Positions 1 through 8,701 are shown, counted from the stretch's first letter. The stretch is DNA of 40,341 bases from Deltaproteobacteria bacterium (GCA_024639555.1 JAHEID010000003.1:1-40341), one strand, 5' to 3'. A program made the numbers and translations. The notes: a model not told the origin generated them from the sequence alone.

Positions 1-2
1 AA

Positions 3-152
3 GTGAGGGTAGCAGAAAATTACCCAAATGGAACCTGGGTAAATACAGATGATTTGGGTACTATTGATAATGGTTTACACTTTGATGATGTTGGATATCG
101 ATTACTTGGTGAAAGATTTGCACTCGCAGCAATTAGTTTAATTGACCCTTAA
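3..152 (+). CDS. C-terminal fragment of a sialate O-acetylesterase/SGNH-type carbohydrate esterase (truncated by window start)
   Basis: Frame 3 translates VRVAENYPNGTWVNTDDLGTIDNGLHFDDVGYRLLGERFALAAISLIDP*; the LHFDxxGYRLLGERFA ending is typical of SASA-type esterases. Confidence 0.6.
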   Translation: MRVAENYPNGTWVNTDDLGTIDNGLHFDDVGYRLLGERFALAAISLIDP

Positions 153-306
153 AATGAAATAGTTCAGATAAACAACAAAGCCAAGTAACAGACTATTATT
201 GAATTTGTCATTACTGCTGATATGTCTGACAGTGTCAAGTAGAAAAAACCTAGCCATTGCCCGTGTTTTATCGGGAGTTTTTCATTTCATATGCAGGGCA
301 CCGCCA

Positions 307-337
307 ACTGTAAAGATCTGCTATATCTTTACAGTCG
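307..337. repeat. Perfect 11-bp inverted repeat ACTGTAAAGAT-ctgctat-ATCTTTACAGT
   Basis: Read directly; hairpin with 7-nt loop. Confidence 0.7.
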
Positions 338-570
338 TGAATCATTCCTGAATTATCAAGGTATCCACAATACATCTTAACTTTTTTAGTCAACATATCT
401 CCCTAATATATTGACCCGACTCATAAATCACGATATCTATATCCATCCAGTACTGATATTTTGGATATATCTTGACTTTTGATTGCCAGTGGACATCTTG
501 AATCATTTTTTGCAAGATGAAAGTTAAGATGTGGCAAGACATCTATAATTTTTAAAACCTTTCAAATAAC

Positions 571-686
571 CTCACTGTGGCACTTCCCCCCTTGACTTAC
601 CTTTTTTAGGTTTTAATATTTATTCTTATATAAAAGTAACTCATACAACCTCTACAAAATCTTTTTAAATAAAGAGGTGTACATAG
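571..686 (+). promoter_or_regulatory. Module I promoter region: palindrome CTCACTGTGGCAC, -35 TTGACT (592-597), leader hairpin ACCTCT...AGAGGT
   Basis: Same order of elements recurs near 1173 and 3446. Confidence 0.5.
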
Positions 687-721
687 ACTAAAAAATTATG
701 GCAAACAACAGGGTGAGAACT

Positions 722-1009
722 ATGTCTGATGTCACTGATGACAACAGCAAGAATCAGCAGGAGTCCGGAGAAGAATCGGAATTGGAAGCATCGAACGATA
801 CTGGGGAAAAAAAAGTACAGACAAAGTCCTATAACCACCTCAGAGGAGCAAGTTATATGGTTCTGCTCATTGCGGCTGTTTTTGTGATATACAAAATAAT
901 GACAAAAAGCTGTTGCGGAGCGTCTTGGTCAACGGTTGTCTTCACAGCTGTCCTCGGTTTTGGACTGCTGGCATATTCTTTCTATCACAAATCCCATGAT
1001 CATGATTGA
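722..1009 (+). CDS. Small hypothetical protein with acidic N-terminus and two predicted C-terminal TM segments
   Basis: ORF 698-1009; start at 722 preferred (GGGTGAG SD 5' of ATG); hydrophobic VLLIAAVFVIYKIM and VVFTAVLGFGLLAYSFY. Confidence 0.6.
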   Translation: MSDVTDDNSKNQQESGEESELEASNDTGEKKVQTKSYNHLRGASYMVLLIAAVFVIYKIMTKSCCGASWSTVVFTAVLGFGLLAYSFYHKSHDHD

Positions 1010-1042
1010 TTCTTACAATACCAAAATATCCATTGGATACAT

Positions 1043-1072
1043 TAATCCTGCCTTCGGGCGGGGTTTTTTATT
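1043..1072 (+). terminator. Rho-independent terminator CCTGCCTTCGGGCGGGGTTTTTT
   Basis: GC stem plus T-run; near-identical to the terminator at 4575-4602. Confidence 0.7.
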
Positions 1073-1427
1073 TGATATTTAAAATGTACAGTGGAAATAT
1101 TCAGTCAGATTTTGTATGACAAAACCCAAGATGTTGGCAAGACATCTATAGTTCATGAAAAATCCCTTTCCTAACACATTGTGACACTTGATTTATCCAT
1201 CCACAAAATGTTATTAATAAAACTTAATCTTACCATAAATATAAACCTCTAAGAGAGAAGACTCTAGTGAGAGAGGTTTTTCTTAAAATGCCAGTTTAAA
1301 GCCTTCATCGGGAAGTGTTGTTTTCTTTGAAGGCCATTTGTGTTTTTGACAAGGACCGAAAGAAGCGATTACTTATCACCAATGTATAAGTACAATAATT
1401 AGCAACAATCCTTTCTAATCCATCATC

Positions 1428-2906
1428 ATGGAGACAAGTATGCATAGTAAATATATTCGATCAATCTGTGCAGCCGTAGCCTCGGCGTTTCTGTATATAA
1501 ATGCTATGCCTGCTTTCGCCGACTACACCAGAGTTACTGTTACTGGTACTGTCAGTGGCGTAGAAAGTGATTTGGGTGGTGGAACCTTTTTCGATCTCGG
1601 AGTGGACGATACAATTACCGGGCAGTTTGTTTACGGCACCAGCGAGGCGGATGCGACTTCAGTAGATTCAGAGGGCACTTTTAGCAAAGATTACTTTTTT
1701 ACCGGAAACAACTACGGCGCATCCATTACGAGCGCGAGCGGATCGGCAGGTTTTCAGAACGATCGGCTATCGCTTTTTGTCGATAATAATTTTCCGGTCG
1801 AAGCCGAAGATGCCGCTATTGTTGATCTTATTAACGAGGAATTCGGACTGAACATTCAAGTGGGGAACCAGCTGGATGGCTGGGGGATTGACGCAGAGTC
1901 ACCAGACGCAATCTGGGATAATCAGAATGACTGCCTGGTTAATGGTGCAGATTTGGAAATTATATTGCTTGATGTTGATGCAACGATGTATGACGGTCTG
2001 CCAGCAGCCCCCAATCTTCCGGAGCCGCCTGCTCAGAATGTGATCGATGCCCCTTTGTTCTTTATCGAGGAGGCCAGTGGCTCAACAGGCTGCGAAAATA
2101 TAGTCTACTCCGCTTACGGCAGGATTACCGATCTCCAGTACGAGCTGATTGAAAATGTAGCGACTCCCTATAATGATACCCAGGTTGCTATCATCGATGA
2201 TTTCACCATCGTGAAAAACGGCAATACCATCTGGTCGGATTCCTTTGGTGATGGCATTGCACCGATTACCAATGACGACTATCTCGTGAATGGTGCCGTG
2301 GGGCCGGAGTCGGGTGGAAAGCTCGCAATGGATACCTCTGTGGGTTCGGAGATCACTACGGGTACGAGCGGGCTCGAGATCGTTCGCCACCGGGTGCGCA
2401 AGAAGACCTCCACTGGCAGTGATATTACCAAAGGCCTCAGGACCGACGATACCTTTTCGGTGACGGCGACCTTTGACCTGACAGTGCCCGAGTTGCCTGG
2501 TGAGCATTACGGGATCATGCTGGCTGATAGTGTCAGCGGCACACCGGGGAATGACCACCTGGGCCTGGGTGTGCGGCACACATTCAAAGGCGATTTGAAG
2601 ATTCAATTCCGTCGACATGACAATCAGACAGGTACAGTCACCGTAATTGACGAGGTGGCACTGGATACGACCTCAGGTCATGAGCAGATTACCCTGAAAC
2701 TCAACCGGGCGAGTACGGGTACCAATGCCATTACCGCCTCCTATACCTACGGAGCCGGGTCGCCTGTTCCCTTTGCATCTACCGCAACCATCTTCAACGG
2801 GGAGAATTATACCCGGGCACAGTTTATGGCAGTGACGCCTTTGGAAGTGCCGGAAAGCGCCGCGCCCAAGGCCATGCCCTGGTTGTTCTTGCTGCTCGAG
2901 GAATAA
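1428..2906 (+). CDS. Secreted protein of unknown function, C-terminus probably truncated (VPESAAPKAMPWLFLLLEE, possible lost sorting-signal/TM tail)
   Basis: Long ORF with signal-peptide-like N-terminus (AAVASAFLYINAMPAFA); ends at the edge of an IS91-type remnant. Confidence 0.6.
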   Translation: METSMHSKYIRSICAAVASAFLYINAMPAFADYTRVTVTGTVSGVESDLGGGTFFDLGVDDTITGQFVYGTSEADATSVDSEGTFSKDYFFTGNNYGASITSASGSAGFQNDRLSLFVDNNFPVEAEDAAIVDLINEEFGLNIQVGNQLDGWGIDAESPDAIWDNQNDCLVNGADLEIILLDVDATMYDGLPAAPNLPEPPAQNVIDAPLFFIEEASGSTGCENIVYSAYGRITDLQYELIENVATPYNDTQVAIIDDFTIVKNGNTIWSDSFGDGIAPITNDDYLVNGAVGPESGGKLAMDTSVGSEITTGTSGLEIVRHRVRKKTSTGSDITKGLRTDDTFSVTATFDLTVPELPGEHYGIMLADSVSGTPGNDHLGLGVRHTFKGDLKIQFRRHDNQTGTVTVIDEVALDTTSGHEQITLKLNRASTGTNAITASYTYGAGSPVPFASTATIFNGENYTRAQFMAVTPLEVPESAAPKAMPWLFLLLEE

Positions 2907-3078
2907 TGGTTTTTATCAATGAGACAGATGTCATCCGTAAGATCCTGGAGCATCTTGGGCTATGGGAAGACAAGACTCCCCCAGAACGCGCTCCACCCGA
3001 TTCAATTCCCTAAAAGAATTACGAACCGTATGACGACGGCTGGCCGCAGTAAGAGGAACCGTCAGTTACTATCCATTG
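2906..3078 (+). mobile_element. Decayed IS91-family transposase C-terminus
   Basis: Frame reads MVFINETDVIRKILEHLGLWEDKTPPERAPPDSIP*KNYEPYDDGWPQ*EEPSVTIH*, with two internal stops; matches the DPDVIRxILEHLGLW...PP...YEPxxDDxWPxYEEP tail typical of IS91-type transposases. Confidence 0.7.
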
Positions 3079-3258
3079 AGCCTGTCTTTTAAGATTATAT
3101 TTTCAGGCTGGTGGATTATTGCGCTGTTTGTTTTAACCAATAATCTAGATTTATTCCTCGCTTATCTATTTACGCATAACTGCTATATCGTTACACTCTT
3201 GAATAATTCTCAATGTGTCAAGATGTACAGTGGATATGTTGACTCTCATCAAAGAGTA

Positions 3259-3297
3259 AGGGGACCAACCAATCACGGCTGATCCCCTTTTTTCGTT
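3259..3297 (+). terminator. Probable terminator GGGGACCA...TGATCCCCTTTTTT
   Basis: Inverted GGGGA/TCCCC followed by T6. Confidence 0.5.
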
Positions 3298-3445
3298 GAA
3301 TTTCAATGACGACACCCCGGACGGCTTTTTGTTTTTTGCCTCCCTCCATTGGTTTAAAATCGTTAATCTTTCCTATAGAATCAAGGTGTACTTTGGACAT
3401 CTTGAATGGCAAGCAATCTGAACTTTAGGCTCAATCTCCCCAAGC

Positions 3446-3535
3446 CACCACATTGTGGTACTTTCTTCTTGACTATCTGATTGTTTCTATTTAAGAATAA
3501 CAATTACATACATAACCTCTATGAGGAGTTTCGCC
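3446..3535 (+). promoter_or_regulatory. Module III promoter: palindrome CCACATTGTGG, -35 TTGACT (3469-3474), 17-bp spacer, TAAGAA -10, AACCTCTATGAGG leader
   Basis: Matches elements at 571-686. Confidence 0.55.
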
Positions 3536-3568
3536 ATGAAAAGGAGTAAGTTTAAAAAGCTTATATAA
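3536..3568 (+). CDS. Putative 10-aa leader ORF MKRSKFKKLI followed by a terminator-like hairpin
   Basis: ATGAGGAG SD-like sequence 5' of ATG; hairpin GGCCTCGTGGGTATAGTCCACCCCAACGGGGCTTTTGTGTTTT directly after the stop. Confidence 0.35.
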   Translation: MKRSKFKKLI

Positions 3569-3619
3569 GGCCTCGTGGGTATAGTCCACCCCAACGGGGC
3601 TTTTGTGTTTTATTATCTC

Positions 3620-3695
3620 AAGAAAAAGCCAAACCTGCCGTGAGACAGGGACGGAAAATTGCGGGTCTTATAGGAGATAGCCGGGTTGCCTTGAA
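3620..3695 (+). ncRNA. GEMM-I class riboswitch (c-di-GMP / possibly cGAMP)
   Basis: AGCCAAACCTGCCGTGAGACAGGGACGGAAAATTGCGGGTCTTATAGGAGATAGCCGGGTTGCC matches the CAAACC...GACG-AAA...CGGGTCT..AGGA-ATAGCCGGGTTGCC pattern of deltaproteobacterial GEMM-I RNAs. Confidence 0.85.
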
Positions 3696-3772
3696 AAGGG
3701 TTTCGGCACGCCCCAATTATTGGCGCGTGCCGAAAAAAAATTACTTATCACCCCAATCTTGAGGAAAAGAAA

Positions 3773-4267
3773 ATGAACACAAGCGGAAGACATCGAATCT
3801 ACATCACCCTGCTGCTGGGAAGCTTGCTGATTGCTCCGTCGCAAGTATTCAGCGAGCCACCCCGTCCTGAAGCTGAAGCTCAAGCAGAACTTAAACAAGT
3901 TCTTAAAGCAATTTACGATGATGCTATGTCAGCAAATGTCGAAGGACTTACAACTAGTCATCTTATTTCATCTAAGTTTACTAAATTTGGACCTCGAAAT
4001 TTCAGTAGACAAACAGCCGATGAAACGAATGAATCAGAGGCATCTTTCTTTACTTCAATCAAAGATCTAAAAGTGGAACTAAAAGATGTCAAGATAGATG
4101 TCTTTGGAGAAGTCGCAGTTACAACATTCTATCCTCATTTTTCATTCGTGAAGGATGACCAACTTAAAGAAGGCTCCAGTCGACAGACTCTTGTCTTTCT
4201 AAAAACAGATCAGGGCTGGAAAATCATTCATGAGCATGGAACTCCTAAGAAGTGTTTCACTGAATGA
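3773..4267 (+). CDS. Secreted SnoaL/NTF2-like (DUF4440-like) protein, riboswitch-controlled
   Basis: Signal peptide plus AELKQVLKAIYDDAMSANVEGL...VAVTTFYPHF...RQTLVFLKTDQGWKIIHEH, typical of NTF2-like folds. Confidence 0.65.
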   Translation: MNTSGRHRIYITLLLGSLLIAPSQVFSEPPRPEAEAQAELKQVLKAIYDDAMSANVEGLTTSHLISSKFTKFGPRNFSRQTADETNESEASFFTSIKDLKVELKDVKIDVFGEVAVTTFYPHFSFVKDDQLKEGSSRQTLVFLKTDQGWKIIHEHGTPKKCFTE

Positions 4268-4359
4268 CAGTCAAAACTCTATTTAAAAATAGCAACGAAA
4301 GTGAGTGACCATTTCACGGCCTAATGCTTGAATTAGAATACAAAAGTGATGATTAGAAA

Positions 4360-4548
4360 GTGGGCACTATTACTTCATATTATCAAGTTAACAGTGTTGA
4401 TTGCGATCCCCATGGGCCAAATCCAGAAAATTTTTATAAAGTTTTTCCAAACGACCCAAGCATAACAGGAGTGCAAAACTCTTCGTATCCGACACCGTCT
4501 TTTTCACTTGGTGAGATCCCCATAGCCTGTTGCGCTCCTGATCAATAG
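4360..4548 (+). CDS. Short hypothetical ORF (GTG start), possibly spurious or a gene fragment
   Basis: 62 aa, no family recognised, lies before a terminator. Confidence 0.25.
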   Translation: MGTITSYYQVNSVDCDPHGPNPENFYKVFPNDPSITGVQNSSYPTPSFSLGEIPIACCAPDQ

Positions 4549-4574
4549 AGAGCAGTTCACATACCACAAGAAGA

Positions 4575-4602
4575 ATCCTGCCTCCGGGCGGGGTTTTTTA
4601 TG
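4575..4602 (+). terminator. Rho-independent terminator CCTGCCTCCGGGCGGGGTTTTTT
   Basis: GC stem plus T-run, near-identical copy of 1043-1072. Confidence 0.7.
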
Positions 4603-4811
4603 TGATATTAAGATGTACGTTGGATATGTTAAGTCAGAGCTTGAATTACTAAACTCAACATTATGGCAAGGATATTTAACTTTCAGCGACAGAGAAAAGT
4701 TAACATATCCAGTGGATATATTGAATCTGATTCTGACGGCTTTTAAATCACATAGACGGCGTTAAACGGACATAGCCGGAGGTAAAGTCAGGTAAAGTAC
4801 TCTCAAAATTG

Positions 4812-4858
4812 GCCTTTCACGCCGGCGACACGAGTTCAAATCTCGTTGGGGGCGCCAC
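4812..4858 (+). tRNA. 3' partial tRNA-Glu (anticodon-loop TTC to CCA); probable integration (att) scar
   Basis: GGCCTTTCACGCCGGCGACACGAGTTCAAATCTCGTTGGGGGCGCCA matches the 3' half of bacterial tRNA-Glu(UUC); no 5' half (GGCGCC..) found upstream. Confidence 0.8.
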
Positions 4859-4885
4859 ATTATAGGAGTTAAGGCCGCAAAGTGT

Positions 4886-7800
4886 TTATTCTGTTTCCCT
4901 GCACCACTGGTAAGCATTCTGGAACATCTGCAGCCAAGGGGTAACCCTCAGTTCCTTTTTCATCTCTTCAGGGAGCCAGTGGGCCTGCCATTTCAAAAAG
5001 GAACGCTCAGGGTGCGGCATCATGGCAAGATGTCTTCCATCATTTGAACAGAGTCCGGTTAAGCCCTCAGGAGAGCCATTCGGATTAAAGGGATATTGCT
5101 CGGTCGGCAAGCCTTCATCATCTACGAATGCCAGGGCGGCTAAACCATCGTTGCTGATCTTTTCGTGAATTGTTCCATCCGGGAACTGAAGGCGTCCTTC
5201 CCCATGCGCCACATGAATACCAAAAGTCAAATTTTCCATGCCCCTGAGCATGATTGCCTTGCTGTTCAGTACCTTTACAGTTGACCAGCGGGACTCGAAA
5301 CGGCCTGACACATTCCTGACAAATCTCGGCTGATCGGCAGGTTCAATTCCCTGCCACGGCACCCAGCCGAGAAGGGCGAAAAGCTGGCAGCCGTTGCATA
5401 CGCCCAGGGAAAAAGTATCAGCGCGTGAGTAAAAATCATCAAACATTTTTTTCAGCCGTTCATTGAAGAGAATAGTCGCCGCCCAGCCCTTGGCACTTTC
5501 CGGCACATCGGCATAGGAAAACCCTCCCACTGCTGCCAGTCCCCTGAAGCCTTCAAGCCCTACTTTTCCTGCAAGCAGGTCTGTCATGGCAATATCCCAT
5601 GGCTCAAACCCGGCAGCATAAAATGCTGATGTCATCTCCCTGTCGCTGTTGCTTCCTTCATCTCTTAGGATGGCTACTTGGGGCTTATCGGGACTTTCAA
5701 GAACCTCTTGCGATGTTTCCCTGGGGGTAAAGCCCATGAAATATTGGGGGCCCTGCCGATCATAAATGTTTTGTTTTTCTTCGACAGCGCAAACAGGATT
5801 CATCTGCAACCTTTCAAGCTGATAACTTGTCTCCTCCCAAACCTGGCGAAGCTCCTGCATGCTTTCAGCAAGAACTGGCTCGTTGTTAAACTGTACCTGT
5901 ATGTGCTTTTCAGAAGTCGTCCGGCCAATAACCGCAAAAGGGATGGCCCTTTCCGTGAGCAGGCCTTCAACTTCCTGAACCTTTTCAGGTGTGCACTCAA
6001 CAACCAGGCCCAATTCTTCAGAAAAAAGATGCTCGATAGGGCTCCCGGTTCCCCTTAGGTCAATATCAAGACCACAGTTGCCCCCAAAGGCCATTTCAAG
6101 AAGGGTGGTGATCAGGCCTCCGTCACTTCTGTCATGCCCGGAGAGAACCAGTTCTTGGGCGATGCATTCCTGCAAGGCATTAAACCCTTTTTTCACCAGG
6201 GTCGGGCTATCCATATCCGGTGCAGTATTGCCTATCTGCTTAACGGTCTGGGCAAGAGCTGATCCTCCCAGCCGGTTTTGTCCCTGTCCAAGGTCTACAA
6301 ACAACAGGATACTTCCGCCGGCTCTTTTTAAATCAGGTGTAACAACCCTGGTGATATCCTCCATGGTTGCATAGACGGAAATGACTAATTCTCTTGGTGA
6401 TTTTACCGTTTCTTCATCTACGCGGGTAGCCATGGAAAGGCTGTCTTTACCACCGTCAACTGCAATGCCCAACGATATCATGGCATCACGCATGGCGCAG
6501 GCAGCATCATAGAGCGCCGCTCCCTCACCGGGTAATTTCGGGGCCCACATCCAGTTGGCAGAGCACTTTACCCCTTCCAGGGTATCAATTTGAGCCCACA
6601 CCAGGTTGGTCAGCGCTTCACCGACTGCCATCCGGGCTCCTGCCATGGGGTCTACCAGCATTTTTATGGGTTGCTCGCCAATTGCTGTTGCCGCGCCGCT
6701 CAGTTCAAAATGACTCTGGGCAATAACAGCAACATCAGCAACGGTTGCCTGCAAAGGCCCGCAGCATTGCTGTTGGGCAATAAGCCCGGTGACGCTCCGG
6801 TCGACTTTATTAGTGAGAAAACGCTTGGAACCAACTGAGACAAGGCGCAAAACATTTTTCAAGGCTTCACGCACCGTCAAATTATGCGGCAGTTCCAGGG
6901 GGGCGAGTGGTTCTTGCAGCCGCCTGTCATAAAATGTCTTCTGGGGAATGTTGCCAAGAACTTCATGCAACTCCAGATCTACGGGCGTGGTGTTGTCCTG
7001 CCCGTCGGAAACAACAAAACGACCATCGCCTGTCACTGTGCCCAGAACTTCACAGTTTACCTTTTCTCTTTTACAAATCTCCTTAAATTCTCCGATGTTC
7101 TCCGGACGGATCAGCAGGCCGTTACGCTCCTGGTACTCAGCCACATAGATTTCAAGGACCGACATGGTGGGATCGCCTACCTTGATTTCTCTGATATCAA
7201 TCCTGCCCCCGGATTTTTCTACCAGCTCTTTAAGCACATTTCCCGGTCCGCCGGCTCCCTGGTCATGGATAACATCTATGAGAGACTTTTCCCCCATCTC
7301 TATACAGGTACGGATGGCACGATTCATTTTCTGTTCCATTTCCGCATCACCGCGCTGCACTGCATTGAAGTCAAGGTCCTCTACATTATCTCCCTGCAGC
7401 ATGCTGGAGGCTGCTCCACCGCCAAAACCCACCCTGTAGGCCGGCCCGCCGATCTGGACAATAAACATGTCTTTTTCAGCATCTGCCTTTTCTATATGCC
7501 TGTCATCAATCTGCCCAATACCTCCTGTAAACATGATCGGCTTCAGAAACCCCCAGCGCTCACCGTTGGAAAGACGCATATCAAATGACCTCGTAAAACC
7601 CTGTATAATCGGTTCACCAAACTTGTTTCCATAATCAGAGGCTCCGTTGCTGGCCTCAATTTCAATTTCAAGACCACTCGCCAGATTGGAAGGATAGGCA
7701 AAACCTTTTTCCTCCCAGGGTAAATCATAGTCCGGAATTTGCAGGTTCGCGACGCAGTATGCAGCAGTACCACCCACCACGAGTCCGCCCCTGCCTGTTC

Positions 7801-8701
7801 CCTGGATATCCCTGATCCTGCCGCCTGTCCCCGTTTCAGCCCCGGGAAAGGGGGCGACACCAGTTGGGAAGTTATGGGTTTCAGCAGTAAAGATTATGTG
7901 ATAGGGCAACTTGCGTTTGGTAAAAGGAGAAGGGTTTCCGGGGCTCTCCGGCAGGATGGTGGAAATATCCCGGCCGCGGATGCCGCTGGAGTTGTCCTTA
8001 AAAGCTATAATACTGTTGGTCCCATTGGCTTCCAGGGTAGACTGCACAATTTCCATCAGCGTCTCGGGTTCTTCCTTTTCATCAATAATATGCTTGCCGC
8101 GAAAAAAACCATGGCGTGAATGCTCGCTGTTGGCATTATTTAAGTCCATGATTTCTACGATGGTCGGGTTGCGCCCATGCTTTGCGACAAAGTAGTCATA
8201 ATAGAAATTTCTATCCCACTCATCCATTGAGATGCCAGGTAACTCCTGAAGAGCCGCTGGTCCTTTTTCCATCAGAGGAACATCGAAGACGCCATCAGGG
8301 GCGATGCCGGTTTCAAATGTTGAAAGCGGTTCGGGGTATAGACATTCCGTCATACGGTCATGATGCTCGGCTATAAACTTTTTCCGGTCACTAACGTCTT
8401 TAACAAGATATCTCCGGGAGCGTTCCATGCGGGTAACCTTGTTTAGGCCGGTAGCATGACAGATTGAAACCATGTTGGACGACCAGGCAGTTGCAAAATT
8501 CAGCCTGGGTCCAAGCTCCACCACATCTTTTTCTGCCGCCAGAAAATGTGAGCGTATACCGACTGTTTCCAAAATAAATCCATCTGCAAGAAGAAACTGC
8601 AACCTGGATATTTCCCCATCTGTCAGGGGTCCTGTCGATTCAATATTAAAGCAGAACTCCTTTTCATTGTTTACCTGCCTGTATAAATGTCTGATATGCA
8701 T
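4886..8701 (-). CDS. purL: Phosphoribosylformylglycinamidine synthase, large single-chain form
   Basis: 1286-aa ORF (track start 8746; ATG at 8701 with GAGG SD preferred); HNFPTGVAPFPGAETGTGGRIRD and C-terminal GATase GVCNGCQLFALLGW. Confidence 0.95.
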   Translation of the reverse strand: MHIRHLYRQVNNEKEFCFNIESTGPLTDGEISRLQFLLADGFILETVGIRSHFLAAEKDVVELGPRLNFATAWSSNMVSICHATGLNKVTRMERSRRYLVKDVSDRKKFIAEHHDRMTECLYPEPLSTFETGIAPDGVFDVPLMEKGPAALQELPGISMDEWDRNFYYDYFVAKHGRNPTIVEIMDLNNANSEHSRHGFFRGKHIIDEKEEPETLMEIVQSTLEANGTNSIIAFKDNSSGIRGRDISTILPESPGNPSPFTKRKLPYHIIFTAETHNFPTGVAPFPGAETGTGGRIRDIQGTGRGGLVVGGTAAYCVANLQIPDYDLPWEEKGFAYPSNLASGLEIEIEASNGASDYGNKFGEPIIQGFTRSFDMRLSNGERWGFLKPIMFTGGIGQIDDRHIEKADAEKDMFIVQIGGPAYRVGFGGGAASSMLQGDNVEDLDFNAVQRGDAEMEQKMNRAIRTCIEMGEKSLIDVIHDQGAGGPGNVLKELVEKSGGRIDIREIKVGDPTMSVLEIYVAEYQERNGLLIRPENIGEFKEICKREKVNCEVLGTVTGDGRFVVSDGQDNTTPVDLELHEVLGNIPQKTFYDRRLQEPLAPLELPHNLTVREALKNVLRLVSVGSKRFLTNKVDRSVTGLIAQQQCCGPLQATVADVAVIAQSHFELSGAATAIGEQPIKMLVDPMAGARMAVGEALTNLVWAQIDTLEGVKCSANWMWAPKLPGEGAALYDAACAMRDAMISLGIAVDGGKDSLSMATRVDEETVKSPRELVISVYATMEDITRVVTPDLKRAGGSILLFVDLGQGQNRLGGSALAQTVKQIGNTAPDMDSPTLVKKGFNALQECIAQELVLSGHDRSDGGLITTLLEMAFGGNCGLDIDLRGTGSPIEHLFSEELGLVVECTPEKVQEVEGLLTERAIPFAVIGRTTSEKHIQVQFNNEPVLAESMQELRQVWEETSYQLERLQMNPVCAVEEKQNIYDRQGPQYFMGFTPRETSQEVLESPDKPQVAILRDEGSNSDREMTSAFYAAGFEPWDIAMTDLLAGKVGLEGFRGLAAVGGFSYADVPESAKGWAATILFNERLKKMFDDFYSRADTFSLGVCNGCQLFALLGWVPWQGIEPADQPRFVRNVSGRFESRWSTVKVLNSKAIMLRGMENLTFGIHVAHGEGRLQFPDGTIHEKISNDGLAALAFVDDEGLPTEQYPFNPNGSPEGLTGLCSNDGRHLAMMPHPERSFLKWQAHWLPEEMKKELRVTPWLQMFQNAYQWCRETE

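Larger units (their letters stand above)
356..4724. repeat. Dispersed 25-bp quasi-palindrome family TYAARATGTAC-nn-TGGAYATnTTRA: copies at 356-380 (minus), 1079-1103, 3218-3242, 3381-3405, 4608-4632, 4700-4724; degenerate copies at 451-475 and 477-501
   Basis: Manual alignment: TTAAGATGTATTGTGGATACCTTGA / TTAAAATGTACAGTGGAAATATTCA / TCAAGATGTACAGTGGATATGTTGA / TCAAGGTGTACTTTGGACATCTTGA / TTAAGATGTACGTTGGATATGTTAA / TTAACATATCCAGTGGATATATTGA; all 25 bp. Confidence 0.75.

Noticed and set aside
2082-2618. 178-aa minus-strand ORF over the 1428-2906 gene
   Set aside because: Fully antisense to a longer coherent ORF with signal peptide; no family features.
4608-4770. Integron attC site (GTTAAGT, ATTTAAC, GTTAAAC near 4627-4767)
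   Set aside because: Core-like heptamers occur, but the R''/L''/L'/R' architecture is not convincing, the other modules lack matching cores, and no IntI is in the window.
6884-7588. 234-aa plus-strand ORF inside purL
   Set aside because: Antisense to a highly conserved enzyme; no recognisable family; typical shadow ORF, as are the other plus-strand ORFs over 4886-8746.
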